Source: Vibrio furnissii CIP 102972 | GTDB lineage: Bacteria; Pseudomonadota; Gammaproteobacteria; Enterobacterales; Vibrionaceae | Assembly: GCF_000176175.1 (NCBI RefSeq) | Contig: NZ_ACZP01000014.1 | Span: 62,001-126,000 of the forward strand | DNA length: 64,000 nucleotides | Direction of reading: 5' to 3' | Part shown: one piece after another, positions 1 through 9,632 of the stretch | How positions within the stretch are numbered: position 1 is the first letter of the stretch | Layout: every line of letters begins with the position of its first letter | Program-made: the position numbers and the translations under genes | The notes under the pieces: generated by a model | Database searches by the model: none | Told to the model about the DNA's origin: nothing | Seen by the model: the letters and a program-made list of their open reading frames with translations, nothing else

Positions 1-1368
1 GTCTTGACCTTGCGTGATAATCGATTCAATGCGGTTTTCAACCACAATGGGAGACAAGTTCCACAAGATCACTCGGCCATCCACTTCCGTATTCACTTCT
101 TTGAGGATTTCCCCTTGCGCCGCCAATTTAATTTGTGGAATCAGTTGGCGTTTCAGCACTGAAAACAGCGAATGATCGTCGGCGTTATTGCGCAGAAAGT
201 GCGAATGTGCTGACGGGTTCATACGAATCAATTCGCCCTCAGCCGTCCATAAAATGGTGGGTGACAGCGCAAAATTAAACAAATCTTCGAACTGTTTCTC
301 TTGATCGGATAAGCGCTGAAAGGTGTGCTCCAACGTTCGGCCAAAGTGGTCGAATTCATAGATTTTCGAGCCGGGGAAGAAGTCATCCAAGCCCCGCTCC
401 GCCACTTTGTGGGTGTAGGTCATCAAACCATCGATTTCGGATTCAATCCTACGCTGCAACCACCAGCGCGTGAGAATGGACACCCCAACCATCGCCACCA
501 AAGCAAACACCATCCAGAAATAGTAGTTGTTGCGCAGGCTCAGGGCGTTTTCGTTGCTTTGCACAGAATAGATGCTGAGATAGGTCGGCACCCCTTCCAC
601 TTCCAGCGCCGTTTTGGCCACCATATTTTTGTCGTACAAGGCATCGCTCAGGCCATCTTCCAGCACATCAAAGGTCGAATAGGATTCATCGCCATTGAGT
701 GTTGAAGCCAACACCTCAGAGCCCACCGTTAAAATCAGGTTTTGCGAGTTACTGCTGTCGCGGATGGTTTCAATCAACGTGAAGTTGTTGTTGAGCACGG
801 TACTGACATACAAAAAGCCAATCACTTCACCCGTTGCCGTATCCACAATCGGTGAGCGGCGAACCAATAAATACGCCGTGCCCAGCACCGATGGCGTTTG
901 AATCAGATGCCAGTTGCTGCTGATCGACACTTTGCGAATGATCTTATTGAGCTCTTTGGGGGGAACGCCGTAAAACTGCGAATTGCCATCTTCCCATACC
1001 ATCTCTTTGAGGTCGGTGATGAAACGAATGTCTGGTGTATTGTTGAGTTCGAGCTGATCGACGCTCAAGAAATACTGATCCAACGCAGCGCCGCTGTCGC
1101 TGTTTAACGCTTGAATAAGACTGGCATTTTTCGCGCTGCTGTCTTGGTGAATTTGCAACGTGGCGAGACGATAATTAAACAGGTTTTGAATCAGACTGGA
1201 GGTTTGGGTCGAGGTGCGTGCCACTTCTTGCGAAATCAAGCGGCTGCTGATTTGATAGCTCTGGAAAAGTACCGTCAATGTGAGCGCGCCGAGCACAGTG
1301 ACAATGGCTCGGCTGATGAAGGTCGCTATTTTTCTTTTCTGTTTGACTGTACTAGCCCTGATGCTCAC
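1..1368 (-). CDS. luxQ: LuxQ, AI-2 hybrid sensor kinase (N-terminal part only)
   Basis: Partial gene running off the left edge. LuxQ is the inner-membrane hybrid kinase/phosphatase that works with LuxP to sense autoinducer-2 and feeds LuxU/LuxO. The visible part has a short cytoplasmic start, a first membrane segment, a periplasmic sensor region of about 240 residues, a second membrane segment, then HAMP/PAS-like cytoplasmic sequence (motif FEDLFNFALSPTILWTAEGE). Kinase and receiver domains lie outside the window. I chose the GTG at 1368 because an AGGG ribosome-binding site precedes it and it follows luxP by 20 bp, giving a luxPQ operon. Identification rests on position after luxP and on overall architecture. 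Confidence 0.9.
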   Translation of the reverse strand, partial: MSIRASTVKQKRKIATFISRAIVTVLGALTLTVLFQSYQISSRLISQEVARTSTQTSSLIQNLFNYRLATLQIHQDSSAKNASLIQALNSDSGAALDQYFLSVDQLELNNTPDIRFITDLKEMVWEDGNSQFYGVPPKELNKIIRKVSISSNWHLIQTPSVLGTAYLLVRRSPIVDTATGEVIGFLYVSTVLNNNFTLIETIRDSSNSQNLILTVGSEVLASTLNGDESYSTFDVLEDGLSDALYDKNMVAKTALEVEGVPTYLSIYSVQSNENALSLRNNYYFWMVFALVAMVGVSILTRWWLQRRIESEIDGLMTYTHKVAERGLDDFFPGSKIYEFDHFGRTLEHTFQRLSDQEKQFEDLFNFALSPTILWTAEGELIRMNPSAHSHFLRNNADDHSLFSVLKRQLIPQIKLAAQGEILKEVNTEVDGRVILWNLSPIVVENRIESIITQGQD

Positions 1369-1388
1369 TCAGTGTTCCCTGTTGCCGA

Positions 1389-2905
<1,517 letters not shown>

Positions 2906-3196
2906 TTAATTCAGTGAAGGCAGTGGATGCTGATCCAAGATCAGACGCTCTTTTTGTACTTTAGAGAGCTGCTTGATGCGGTACTCCAGTTTGAGCGCAT
3001 CACCTTTGCTTGGGCCAATTTCATGTTGCCAAGCCAGCGTCAACGGTCCTTTGCCCCGCAGCGCTTTGGCACCTTGCCCTTTTTGATGCTGAGTAAAGCG
3101 CCGTGCGACATCCGTCGTGATGCCGCAATACAGCGCGTTACTGGAAGTCCGAACCAGATAAATCCACCAGCTCGGACTCGAGATGTCTTCGTTCAT
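2906..3196 (-). CDS. GIY-YIG domain protein (UPF0213/YhbQ type)
   Basis: 96-residue single-domain GIY-YIG protein. The core shows [18 protein letters not shown] (the GIY...YIG equivalents), then [12 protein letters not shown] with the conserved Arg, and a C-terminal [10 protein letters not shown] with the expected Glu. Small proteins of this family are predicted nucleases, and some act in DNA damage tolerance; no specific role can be given. It ends a leftward group with the YceH-type gene, 10 bp upstream, so the two are probably co-transcribed. Confidence 0.85.
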   Translation of the reverse strand: MNEDISSPSWWIYLVRTSSNALYCGITTDVARRFTQHQKGQGAKALRGKGPLTLAWQHEIGPSKGDALKLEYRIKQLSKVQKERLILDQHPLPSLN

Positions 3197-3206
3197 GCCG
3201 AAGCGG

Positions 3207-3842
3207 TTACAGCTTTTGTTCGATCAACGCGCGCAGTTCCGCCACTTCGTCTCGCAGCGCCGCCACTTCTTGTTCTAACGCTTCAAGCTGTGAGTTGGAC
3301 GGTTCGCTGTCGGCAAAGCTTGCCAATGCATCAACATCCACATCGCCAGAAAACAGGTGCTGATAACGAGACTCACGCTTGCCCGGTTCACGTGGCAATT
3401 TCACCACCAATGAGCGATTGGCCAGCGCTTCCAGCACCGCTTCGGTTTCTTTTACGTCAGTAAAATTACATAAACGGTTCGTGCGCGTTCTCAGCTCACC
3501 CGGCGTTTGCGCGCCGCGCAGGAGCAAACAGCAAACCACGCCAAGCTCTTGCTCATTCAATTTCAAGTCGCCAAATTCGGTGTTGCAAAAACGGTGCTGG
3601 TATTTTGAGGCGCGGCTATTAAACGCACTTTCGTCACTCACCAAACGACGCGCGATCAACGCTTCAACCGTATCTTGCACATCCGCGTCCGATAACGACA
3701 ACACAGGTTCGCGATTGCTCTTCTGATTACACGCAGTGGTCAAGCTGTTGAGCGTGAGCGGGTAATGATCTGGGGTGGTAATTTCCTTTTCAATCAGGCA
3801 ACCAATGACACGGGCCTCTAGCGGGGAAAGTTCGTTACTCAT
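3207..3842 (-). CDS. UPF0502 (YceH/DUF480) family protein
   Basis: 211-residue protein of the YceH family. The family signature is clear at the N-terminus ([42 protein letters not shown]) and in the middle ([16 protein letters not shown]). The known fold is two winged helices, suggesting DNA or nucleoprotein binding, but the function is not established. The C-terminus ([19 protein letters not shown]) is a predicted coiled coil, likely for dimerisation. The start has a good GAAGGAAA ribosome-binding site. Confidence 0.9.
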   Translation of the reverse strand: MSNELSPLEARVIGCLIEKEITTPDHYPLTLNSLTTACNQKSNREPVLSLSDADVQDTVEALIARRLVSDESAFNSRASKYQHRFCNTEFGDLKLNEQELGVVCCLLLRGAQTPGELRTRTNRLCNFTDVKETEAVLEALANRSLVVKLPREPGKRESRYQHLFSGDVDVDALASFADSEPSNSQLEALEQEVAALRDEVAELRALIEQKL

Positions 3843-3885
3843 TTTCGTTTCCTTCTTTTATCGAGGCTAGCCTCGTCTCCCATTC

Positions 3886-4083
3886 TTAATGTTCTGAAGT
3901 CGGTGAAAATCGCACAATGCGTCCGTTTTCATCAATCATGACAACTTTAGAACGGTTTAATTCAATTTCTACTAATTCAAGGCGTTGCCGTTCGCTGATA
4001 TAGGCTTGACGCAGTTTTGGCCGCAAATCTGGCTTGGCCGATTGCTCGTCGAGTTGGGGAACAACAATTTCTGAAGATTGCAT
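3886..4083 (-). CDS. Small hypothetical protein
   Basis: 65-residue, highly charged protein (RQAYISERQRLELVEIELN, then VVMIDENGRIVRFSPT). I do not recognise a family. It is leftward, 44 bp upstream of the yceH-type gene, and its internal sequence reads like a real protein. It has no membrane segment or signal peptide. Confidence is moderate because of the small size. Confidence 0.5.
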   Translation of the reverse strand: MQSSEIVVPQLDEQSAKPDLRPKLRQAYISERQRLELVEIELNRSKVVMIDENGRIVRFSPTSEH

Positions 4084-4272
4084 GCTCGAATCATTGTTTC
4101 GTCATCAATGGAGCCCATGATATAGCGCAATTTCAGGCAAGTACAATCTCTGCGAAGACCGAGTGACTATTTATTGGTCAAGGTGTCGTCAGGTTTGATC
4201 TAAAGGCTGTTATGAGCCTTGATGTTGTGTTTTAATCATTGACAGTTGCATTCATTTTAGGAAAAGGGACCT

Positions 4273-4590
4273 ATGAACAGCGTATTTGAAATCGTGAGTC
4301 TGGCTCGCCGCAAAAACAAACTAAAACGTGAACTTCTAGACAACGAGAAGAAAGTTCGTGACAACCGTAAACGTGTTGATTTGCTAGAAAACCTGGTGGA
4401 TTACATCAAACCTGACATGACTCAGGAAGAAGTGATCGCGATTGTGAAAAACATGAAAGCGGATTACGAAGATCGTGTGGACGACCACATCATCAAAAGT
4501 GCAGAAATCTCTAAAGAACGCCGTGAAATCAGCCGTCGCATTCGCGAGCTGACCGAACAAGACAAACTGATTCATCAAGGCAAAAAATAA
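4273..4590 (+). CDS. tmaR: TmaR (YeeX/DUF496), pole-localised PTS regulator
   Basis: 105-residue coiled-coil protein of the DUF496 family. TmaR in E. coli sequesters Enzyme I of the sugar phosphotransferase system at the cell pole. Family landmarks are [40 protein letters not shown] and [20 protein letters not shown]. An AGGAAAAGGGA ribosome-binding site lies just before the ATG. Its downstream terminator is the prophage integration site, so the phage leaves the coding sequence untouched. Confidence 0.92.
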   Translation: MNSVFEIVSLARRKNKLKRELLDNEKKVRDNRKRVDLLENLVDYIKPDMTQEEVIAIVKNMKADYEDRVDDHIIKSAEISKERREISRRIRELTEQDKLIHQGKK

Positions 4591-4611
4591 ACCTGATGCT
4601 TGAGTTTAAAA

Positions 4612-4632
4612 CCCGCCCATTGGCGGGTTTTT
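4612..4632. other. attL core, overlapping the tmaR terminator
   Basis: A CCCGCC-CATT-GGCGGG hairpin followed by a T run is the rho-independent terminator of tmaR. The same 21 bases occur at 41520-41540, beyond the tape-measure gene. An exact 21-bp repeat bracketing int at one end and the last tail gene at the other is what phage attachment cores look like. Using a terminator as attB lets integration rebuild host termination. Confidence 0.8.
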
Positions 4633-4751
4633 TATTCCCGCCACACCTAGCAAACCCCAGTATTTTCAATGCCTCCAGACATACTCAATCACCTTTATAT
4701 GTATCGATGTATAGTCTATGTGGTCAATTTGTGGATCATTTTCAGGCCACT

Positions 4752-5720
4752 TTAAAGGCTGTTTAAGGGGTTGAATCTGACTGCGTCTTGCAGGTAATCC
4801 GGCGCGAAATGCGCGTAGGTCATCGTTTGTTGAATCGTCGCGTGGCCGAGTATTTTTTGCAGCGTGAGGATGTTGCCGCCGTTCATCATAAAGTGGCTGG
4901 CGAACGTATGGCGAAGGACGTGGGCAGCCTGCCCTTTGGGTAAATCGAAATTGCACTGTTTGAGCTGCACATAGAACTCGGCGTAACAATCTTTGAACAG
5001 TCGGCCAGATTTGCCTGTGACGATTTCATCTTGCAGTTCTTGGCTGATCGGCACCGTGCGGTCTTTCCCGTTCTTGGTATCGAGAAAGGTCACTTTGCCA
5101 TGGCTGACCGTGCTGCCCTTTAACTCCTCCGCTTCGCCCCATCTGGCCCCTGTTGCCAAACAGAGCTTGGCAACCTTGTAGCTATCGCCGGAAAGCACAC
5201 TGAGCAAGTGATTCATTTCATCAACCGAGAGAAATGCCATTTCGCGCGTTTTGGGGACTTTCAACTTGAAGCCAGAAACCGGGTGCGGGTTGTGGAACTC
5301 CTTCACCGCGATGAGCGCGGTAAACACGTTGCTCAAACAGTTCATTTTGCGATTAAAGGTAGTCATCGCCCTGCCCTTGTTAAGCTGAGCCATTCGGTAA
5401 TCTGCGAGCAGTTTGTGGGTGATCTGGTGCGCTTTAGGAAAGCCGAGTTCTTTGTCGACCAGTTTCACTTCCTTCAGGTAGGCTTCGGCGGTTTTCTTCG
5501 ATTGCCCTTCGTACTTCCACCACAGTGCAATCAACTCACTTAAAGTGCGGCGATCGGCAGGCTTCTCTAACCACTCTTTATCATGGGCCGTCGCCAGAAC
5601 ATGCTTTTCATATTGGGTGGCTTCAAACTTGGTATCGAACTGGCGGCGGTAGCGCTTACCGTTCCGGCCCTGTGGCCGCAAGTCAACCAACCACTTCTTG
5701 CCCTCTTTCTTAATGCTCAT
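4752..5720 (-). CDS. int: Phage tyrosine integrase (P2 type)
   Basis: 322-residue site-specific recombinase. The catalytic set is complete: R193 (TGARWGEAEEL), K219 in the beta hairpin, H267 and R270 (HVLRHTFASH), H293 (LGHATIQQT) and nucleophile Y302 (TMTYAH). The N-terminus (IKKEGKKWLVDLRPQGRNGKRYR) is an AP2-like arm-binding domain, followed by a SAM-like core-binding domain. The ATG at 5720 begins the recognisable domain; longer in-frame extension upstream has no family resemblance. The gene points toward attL 120 bp away, as in P2. Its first eight codons recur in a remnant at 41585-41608. Confidence 0.95.
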   Translation of the reverse strand: MSIKKEGKKWLVDLRPQGRNGKRYRRQFDTKFEATQYEKHVLATAHDKEWLEKPADRRTLSELIALWWKYEGQSKKTAEAYLKEVKLVDKELGFPKAHQITHKLLADYRMAQLNKGRAMTTFNRKMNCLSNVFTALIAVKEFHNPHPVSGFKLKVPKTREMAFLSVDEMNHLLSVLSGDSYKVAKLCLATGARWGEAEELKGSTVSHGKVTFLDTKNGKDRTVPISQELQDEIVTGKSGRLFKDCYAEFYVQLKQCNFDLPKGQAAHVLRHTFASHFMMNGGNILTLQKILGHATIQQTMTYAHFAPDYLQDAVRFNPLNSL

Positions 5721-6007
5721 AATCTGCTCACTCAACAACATGAACAGAAATAATAAATCACAACTGTACATAAACACAGTGTTTAACTCACACAGAAATG
5801 CACATTGATGCGTAATTGTGGTGATAAAGACCAAACCGATCACACCAAAAGACGCAGTCGTTTGATACTGTTGATGTGTGTCAGTTGTGAACACATGAGG
5901 CTACCAAAGCGTATGTGCCCAATTTGGCAAGGTGTATTAGATAAACACTGTCTGCATTTTGTTCTGGATTTATACAGACAAAGTCTAGTTAAAAGAGACT
6001 GTTAAGT
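5721..6007 (+). promoter_or_regulatory. int/cassette leader ending in an integron-type crossover site
   Basis: Divergent region between int and the first cassette. It carries the int promoter and probably a promoter for the cassettes. A clearly related copy lies at 41609-41843. Similarity runs up to GAGACTGTTA in both, and the copies then diverge completely. GTTAAGT at 6001-6007 fits the integron core consensus GTTRRRY, cut after the G. Just before it are two inverted repeats (GTCTG...CAGAC and AGTCT...AGACT). The motif CACAACTG at 5759 recurs near the repressor at about 11788, a possible regulator- or integrase-arm site. The attI-like reading is inference. Confidence 0.55.
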
Positions 6008-6037
6008 GCTTTCGAGTAATTTGTACATGGAGGTGAA

Positions 6038-6829
6038 ATGCAAGATGGTAAATTAATTTGGCATGTAGCGTGTGATGAATCAGGCGTAGATGGTCAGAAA
6101 TATTATGGTTTTGGTTCACTTTGGATGAAGTATCAAAGACGCGGAGACTTCGTTCGAATTATTCGAGAGCTAAGAGAAAAGCATAAATATGACAATGAAA
6201 TTAAGTGGCAAAAGGCTCATAAAAAGCATTATGCTGATTTTTATGAAGATCTAATAGAAACTTTCTTCAAGCATCAATGGTTAGCTTTTCACTGTATTGT
6301 TATACGAAAGGGCATGGTTGACAAAAAGTATCACGACGGTGACTACGACCTAGCAATGCGCAAGCATTTCACAAAATTAATTCAAACTAAAATAAGTTCA
6401 ATTCACAAAGCTCACCCTCAACGAAAATGTGAGTTTCGTATTGAAGTAGATCCTTTGCCTTCGCGCTACAAAAAAGCAGATGAGGCATTTCATAAAATCG
6501 CAAATAGCATGCTCAAAAATCAATTTGGTGGTGAAGTACCGATTCGTTCGGTTGTAACTAAAGATTCTAAGGAGTCGGAGCAAATTCAAATTGCCGACTT
6601 TTTATTAGGTGCAGTAATGAGTGCATTCCAAGGTAAGGCTAGTTCTCCCGCCAAGCTGAAAGTTGCTGAAAATATTGCGAGTTATCTGGGGTGGGATACT
6701 TTACTGCACGATACTAAACCGCATGAGCGAAAGTTTAATATTTGGTATTTTTATGATCCTACTAAAGGACCTCGTGAAGTTGAAACAAAAGAAGTTAAGT
6801 TAAAGTACCCGCTTCCAAAACGCACTTAA
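6038..6829 (+). CDS. Cassette gene: DUF3800 protein, RNase H-like fold
   Basis: 263-residue DUF3800 protein, a family of predicted RNase H-fold nucleases common in defence islands. Likely metal-binding residues are D13 and E14 (ACDESGVDG), E54 (NEIKW) and D187 (QIADFLLGAVM), the usual spread of acidic motifs. First gene after the leader. A GGAGGTGA ribosome-binding site precedes the ATG. Low GC compared with the surrounding phage genes, typical of Vibrio cassettes. Its stop codon lies inside the following attC. A defence role is inference from family and context. Confidence 0.8.
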   Translation: MQDGKLIWHVACDESGVDGQKYYGFGSLWMKYQRRGDFVRIIRELREKHKYDNEIKWQKAHKKHYADFYEDLIETFFKHQWLAFHCIVIRKGMVDKKYHDGDYDLAMRKHFTKLIQTKISSIHKAHPQRKCEFRIEVDPLPSRYKKADEAFHKIANSMLKNQFGGEVPIRSVVTKDSKESEQIQIADFLLGAVMSAFQGKASSPAKLKVAENIASYLGWDTLLHDTKPHERKFNIWYFYDPTKGPREVETKEVKLKYPLPKRT

Positions 6830-6866
6830 CAAAGCGTTTAAGAGCGATTCCGCAACGCGGCGTTAT
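6826..6866 (+). repeat. attC site 1 (very short)
   Basis: About 41 bp, beginning TTAACAAAGCGTTTAAGAG and ending AACGCGGCGTTAT. Outer AAC/GTT and inner GCGTT/AACGC pair to give a small cruciform with the GTTAT core at the end. Much shorter than the roughly 120-bp sites 2 and 3, but its two ends match theirs. Nearly identical to attC 4. Confidence 0.75.
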
Positions 6867-6895
6867 AAATCAAAAAGAAGAAAGAAGAAGGTTGT

Positions 6896-7741
6896 ATGGG
6901 TTTCGAAAAAGCTAATTTTGTTGGTTCTCAATGGGTTGATGTTAATGGGACAAAAGTCCTTCACGTTGAAGAATCGCATGCATTGATAATGGCAGCAGGC
7001 TATTTAAAACATAATTCACTTGAAGGGGTGTATTTTAGAGGTCAGTCTAATATTTATCCTGAGTTAAGACCCGCATTGTATCGAGGGATCGATAGTGATG
7101 CCGCAAAATATAGGCGGGAAAGTAAGTTACTGGCGAAGATCGATGATTATAAATCTAAATGTAACTGCCTTGTTAAAATGAATAATTACGTTCCTGAGCC
7201 TTTACTACAGCACTATGGTTTACAAACAACGTGGTTAGATTTGGTAGACAATATTTGGGTTGCGTTGTGGTTTGCATGTCATGAAGCTAAAGTTACTCGG
7301 GATGGACACTTCCTGCACTTTCAAAAGCGAATAGTTAACTCTGATAATCAGTATGCTTATATATATCTAGTCGGAGCGGACTTGGACAAGCGTAATAAAG
7401 GGAAGCCTGGATATTGGAATGGTGAAAACACCGAGCTAATTGACCTACGAATAGCCGCACCTTCATACTTCTTGCGTCCGCATGCACAACACGGATTATT
7501 ATTCCGCTGTAAAGGCAAAGAGAATGGAAGACCGTTGGACTATTCAAAACAGGTTAGAGGATTGGTTCGAATCCCACTTGAAAAAGCTATGGACTGGTTG
7601 GGTGAAGGGCATGTAGTTGGCATCCATTCTTTGTTTCCGCCAGCTTATTATGATAACGGATACAAGATCTTGCTTCAGTCTGGAGTGACTTTTGACAACA
7701 AAGAAAAATACATAGGAGTTGTTCATTCCGTGGGTGCTTGA
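6896..7741 (+). CDS. Cassette gene: FRG domain protein
   Basis: 281-residue protein with an FRG domain, named for its Phe-Arg-Gly motif: VYFRGQSN at residues 45-51 followed by LRPALYRG. The second landmark is LLQHYGLQTTWLDLVDN from about residue 103, with VALWFACHEA after it. FRG domains are thought to have an ADP-ribosyltransferase-like fold and occur in toxins and phage-defence loci. An AAGAAGAAAGAAGAAGG stretch serves as ribosome-binding site. Single-gene cassette between attC 1 and 2. The cellular target is unknown. Confidence 0.8.
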   Translation: MGFEKANFVGSQWVDVNGTKVLHVEESHALIMAAGYLKHNSLEGVYFRGQSNIYPELRPALYRGIDSDAAKYRRESKLLAKIDDYKSKCNCLVKMNNYVPEPLLQHYGLQTTWLDLVDNIWVALWFACHEAKVTRDGHFLHFQKRIVNSDNQYAYIYLVGADLDKRNKGKPGYWNGENTELIDLRIAAPSYFLRPHAQHGLLFRCKGKENGRPLDYSKQVRGLVRIPLEKAMDWLGEGHVVGIHSLFPPAYYDNGYKILLQSGVTFDNKEKYIGVVHSVGA

Positions 7742-7744
7742 TTT

Positions 7745-7866
7745 ATAACAATCTGTTTAAGAGTGATTCGCAACGCGTGGCATTTTCGCTATGCGTTGTG
7801 TTTAGTGTTTAAGGTGGCATGCTGTAGCATCGGCATTGCGTTGCTCACACCTTAACAGGGCGTTAG
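7745..7866 (+). repeat. attC site 2 (full length, VCR-like)
   Basis: 122-bp site starting ATAACAATCTGTTTAAGAG and ending CACCTTAACAGGGCGTTAG, with internal CAACGCGTGGCATTTT and ATGCGTTG boxes. Arrangement and size match Vibrio chromosomal-integron repeats. Confidence 0.9.
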
Positions 7867-7879
7867 AGAGAGTGATGAT

Positions 7880-8440
7880 ATGGAAAGTTGGTTAGCAATT
7901 ATCAATCGTAATATTCAGAATAAAAATGACGAAATCATTTCTCAACTTTATTCAGAGTTGCTTCAGTTTATAGTTGAAACTGAGTACAAAGGTGGTTGTC
8001 ATGATACATCTGCCGTTCTACATGTTGTGTTGAATGAACTTGGTATTAAGAACTCACTCTGTATCGGTGAAGTGAAAACGGGTGAGAAATATTTCGACCA
8101 TTCGTGGATAGAAATTGATGGCAAGATCTATGATGCTGCGATTTGCATGCCATTAGATGGTGGTCGCTGGCATCCTCCTGTGTTTGCTTCCATAGATTTG
8201 GATAGCGAAACTAAAACCGAGCTGGGTTATGGTATCCCTTCTCCAGTAGGGTTGGATGAACCAGCTAGGAGCATAGCGCAAATAAACTTAGGTAACTATG
8301 CGTTACAAGACCCCATGCCTAATCGCTTGTGGTTTATGGCAGAACAGTTTGCCTCAGAGTTAGGGTATGAACTGGATGCAGAAGAATTGGCGCAAAAATA
8401 CGCTTCAAAGCTTCGAGTATTACGTGGGGACTCTCTCTAA
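7880..8440 (+). CDS. Cassette gene: transglutaminase-like cysteine enzyme
   Basis: 186-residue protein. The likely Cys-His-Asp triad is C40 (KGGCHDTSAVLHVVL), H74 (DHSWIEIDGKIYDAAI) and D85 in the same stretch. Cys at the start of a helix, then His and Asp in adjacent strands, is the pattern of transglutaminase-like/papain-like enzymes, which can be proteases, amidases or cross-linkers. There is no signal peptide, so it is cytoplasmic. The phage-core protein at 17380-17847 has nearly the same triad spacing. The substrate is unknown. Confidence 0.65.
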   Translation: MESWLAIINRNIQNKNDEIISQLYSELLQFIVETEYKGGCHDTSAVLHVVLNELGIKNSLCIGEVKTGEKYFDHSWIEIDGKIYDAAICMPLDGGRWHPPVFASIDLDSETKTELGYGIPSPVGLDEPARSIAQINLGNYALQDPMPNRLWFMAEQFASELGYELDAEELAQKYASKLRVLRGDSL

Positions 8441-8558
8441 CAAACAATTTAAGAGTGATTCGGCACGTGTGGCATTTTTACTATGCGTTGGTTTTAGTGG
8501 TTAAGGTGGTATGCGGCGGCTTCGGTATTGCGTGCCTCACACCTTAATTGGGCGTTAT
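8437..8558 (+). repeat. attC site 3 (full length, VCR-like)
   Basis: 122-bp site starting CTAACAAACAATTTAAGAG and ending CACCTTAATTGGGCGTTAT, overlapping the stop codon of the preceding gene. Same layout as attC 2. Confidence 0.9.
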
Positions 8559-8594
8559 GTGTCTGATATTTCGGAATTGTAAGGTAGTTGTTAG

Positions 8595-9566
8595 ATGGAT
8601 AATTTAATAGAAATAAAGCAGTGGAAAGATGTTGACGATGATTCATGGCGAAATCTGTTATTAGGAAATGGCTTTAGTATTGGAATTAGTGATAAGTTTC
8701 ATTATTGGACTTTGTTAGATAACGTTAAAAAGCTCGGAATCAAAATGTATCCGCATGCCCAAGAGATATTTGAGAAGGTAGATACGGTCAATTTTGAAGA
8801 GGTTTTAAGGATTATTTACCATGCATATATTGTTAACTTTTACAATCTCGATGCAATAAAGTCGCTATATCTGAATGTTAGAAAATCGCTAATAGAAGCT
8901 GTAAATGCATCACACGTGACCTATGGCGGTGTACCGGCACTAAATATAAACACTCAGCTTAGGAAATTTCGCTCGATATATACGACTAATTATGACTTAA
9001 TTCCTTATTGGTCAGTGATGAAATCCAATAGTGACAGTTTTTGTGATTTTTTTTGGAACAAAGCGTGTGTCTTTAATTTATCTGACACTAACATAATTGG
9101 TTCTAAATCAGCCTTATATTATCTTCATGGTGCAATACACCTTCAAGAGTCACCTGACGGTTACACATTTAAGGTTACAGCGACCCAAGAGACATCGATC
9201 TCTGAAATTATCGATGAGTCAGGCTTCAAAGACACTCCATTGTTTATTTCTGAAGGTAAATCTGAATTCAAGTTAAGGCGCATACGCTCAAACGATTACT
9301 TGAATTTTTGCTACAACCGATTTTCTAAAGCGCCAGGTAACTTTGTTGTTTTTGGGCATTCACTAAGCGAGGACTATGATGCTCATATCTTGAGTGCTTT
9401 AAAGGAAAATAATGCTGAAAAAATCGCCATTAGCGTGTTCACAGGGATGGAGGAAAAAGATAAATCAAAGTTTATCAATGAAGTTCAAACCTACTTTCAC
9501 GGTTCAAAGAAAGAGATTGTATTCTTTGATTCTAGCTCCCATCCTTTGGGGCAGGTAAAAACATAA
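8595..9566 (+). CDS. Cassette gene: SIR2-like domain protein (DUF4917 type)
   Basis: 323-residue protein with SIR2-like motifs: nucleotide-binding LLLGNGFSIGIS (residues 21-32), TTNYD (130-134), a likely catalytic His in YYLHGAIH (H178) and FGHSLSEDYDAHI (253 on). This is the DUF4917/SIR2-like pattern. SIR2-like proteins in several anti-phage systems deplete NAD+ on infection and stop the cell, so an abortive-infection role is plausible. An AAGG ribosome-binding site lies upstream. It is strongly AT-rich and is the sole gene of its cassette. NADase activity is inferred from family, not shown. Confidence 0.75.
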   Translation: MDNLIEIKQWKDVDDDSWRNLLLGNGFSIGISDKFHYWTLLDNVKKLGIKMYPHAQEIFEKVDTVNFEEVLRIIYHAYIVNFYNLDAIKSLYLNVRKSLIEAVNASHVTYGGVPALNINTQLRKFRSIYTTNYDLIPYWSVMKSNSDSFCDFFWNKACVFNLSDTNIIGSKSALYYLHGAIHLQESPDGYTFKVTATQETSISEIIDESGFKDTPLFISEGKSEFKLRRIRSNDYLNFCYNRFSKAPGNFVVFGHSLSEDYDAHILSALKENNAEKIAISVFTGMEEKDKSKFINEVQTYFHGSKKEIVFFDSSSHPLGQVKT

Positions 9567-9603
9567 CAAAGCGTTTAAGAGCAATTCCGCAACGCGGCGT
9601 TAT
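9563..9603 (+). repeat. attC site 4 (very short)
   Basis: About 41 bp and nearly identical to attC 1 (one G-to-A change in the middle). The near identity of two such compact sites in one array suggests a recent common source. Confidence 0.75.
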
Positions 9604-9632
9604 GCCTCAGAGGTCATCAGGAAAAATAGATA

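Noticed and set aside
4752-5720. Integrase as an integron integrase (IntI)
   Set aside because: It lacks the IntI-specific insert and has a P2-type arm-binding N-terminus; it is the phage integrase. No intI gene is in the window.
5721-5894. Extra N-terminal 58 residues for the integrase
   Set aside because: The sequence is leader DNA that is conserved as non-coding in the second copy, and the integrase domain begins at 5720.
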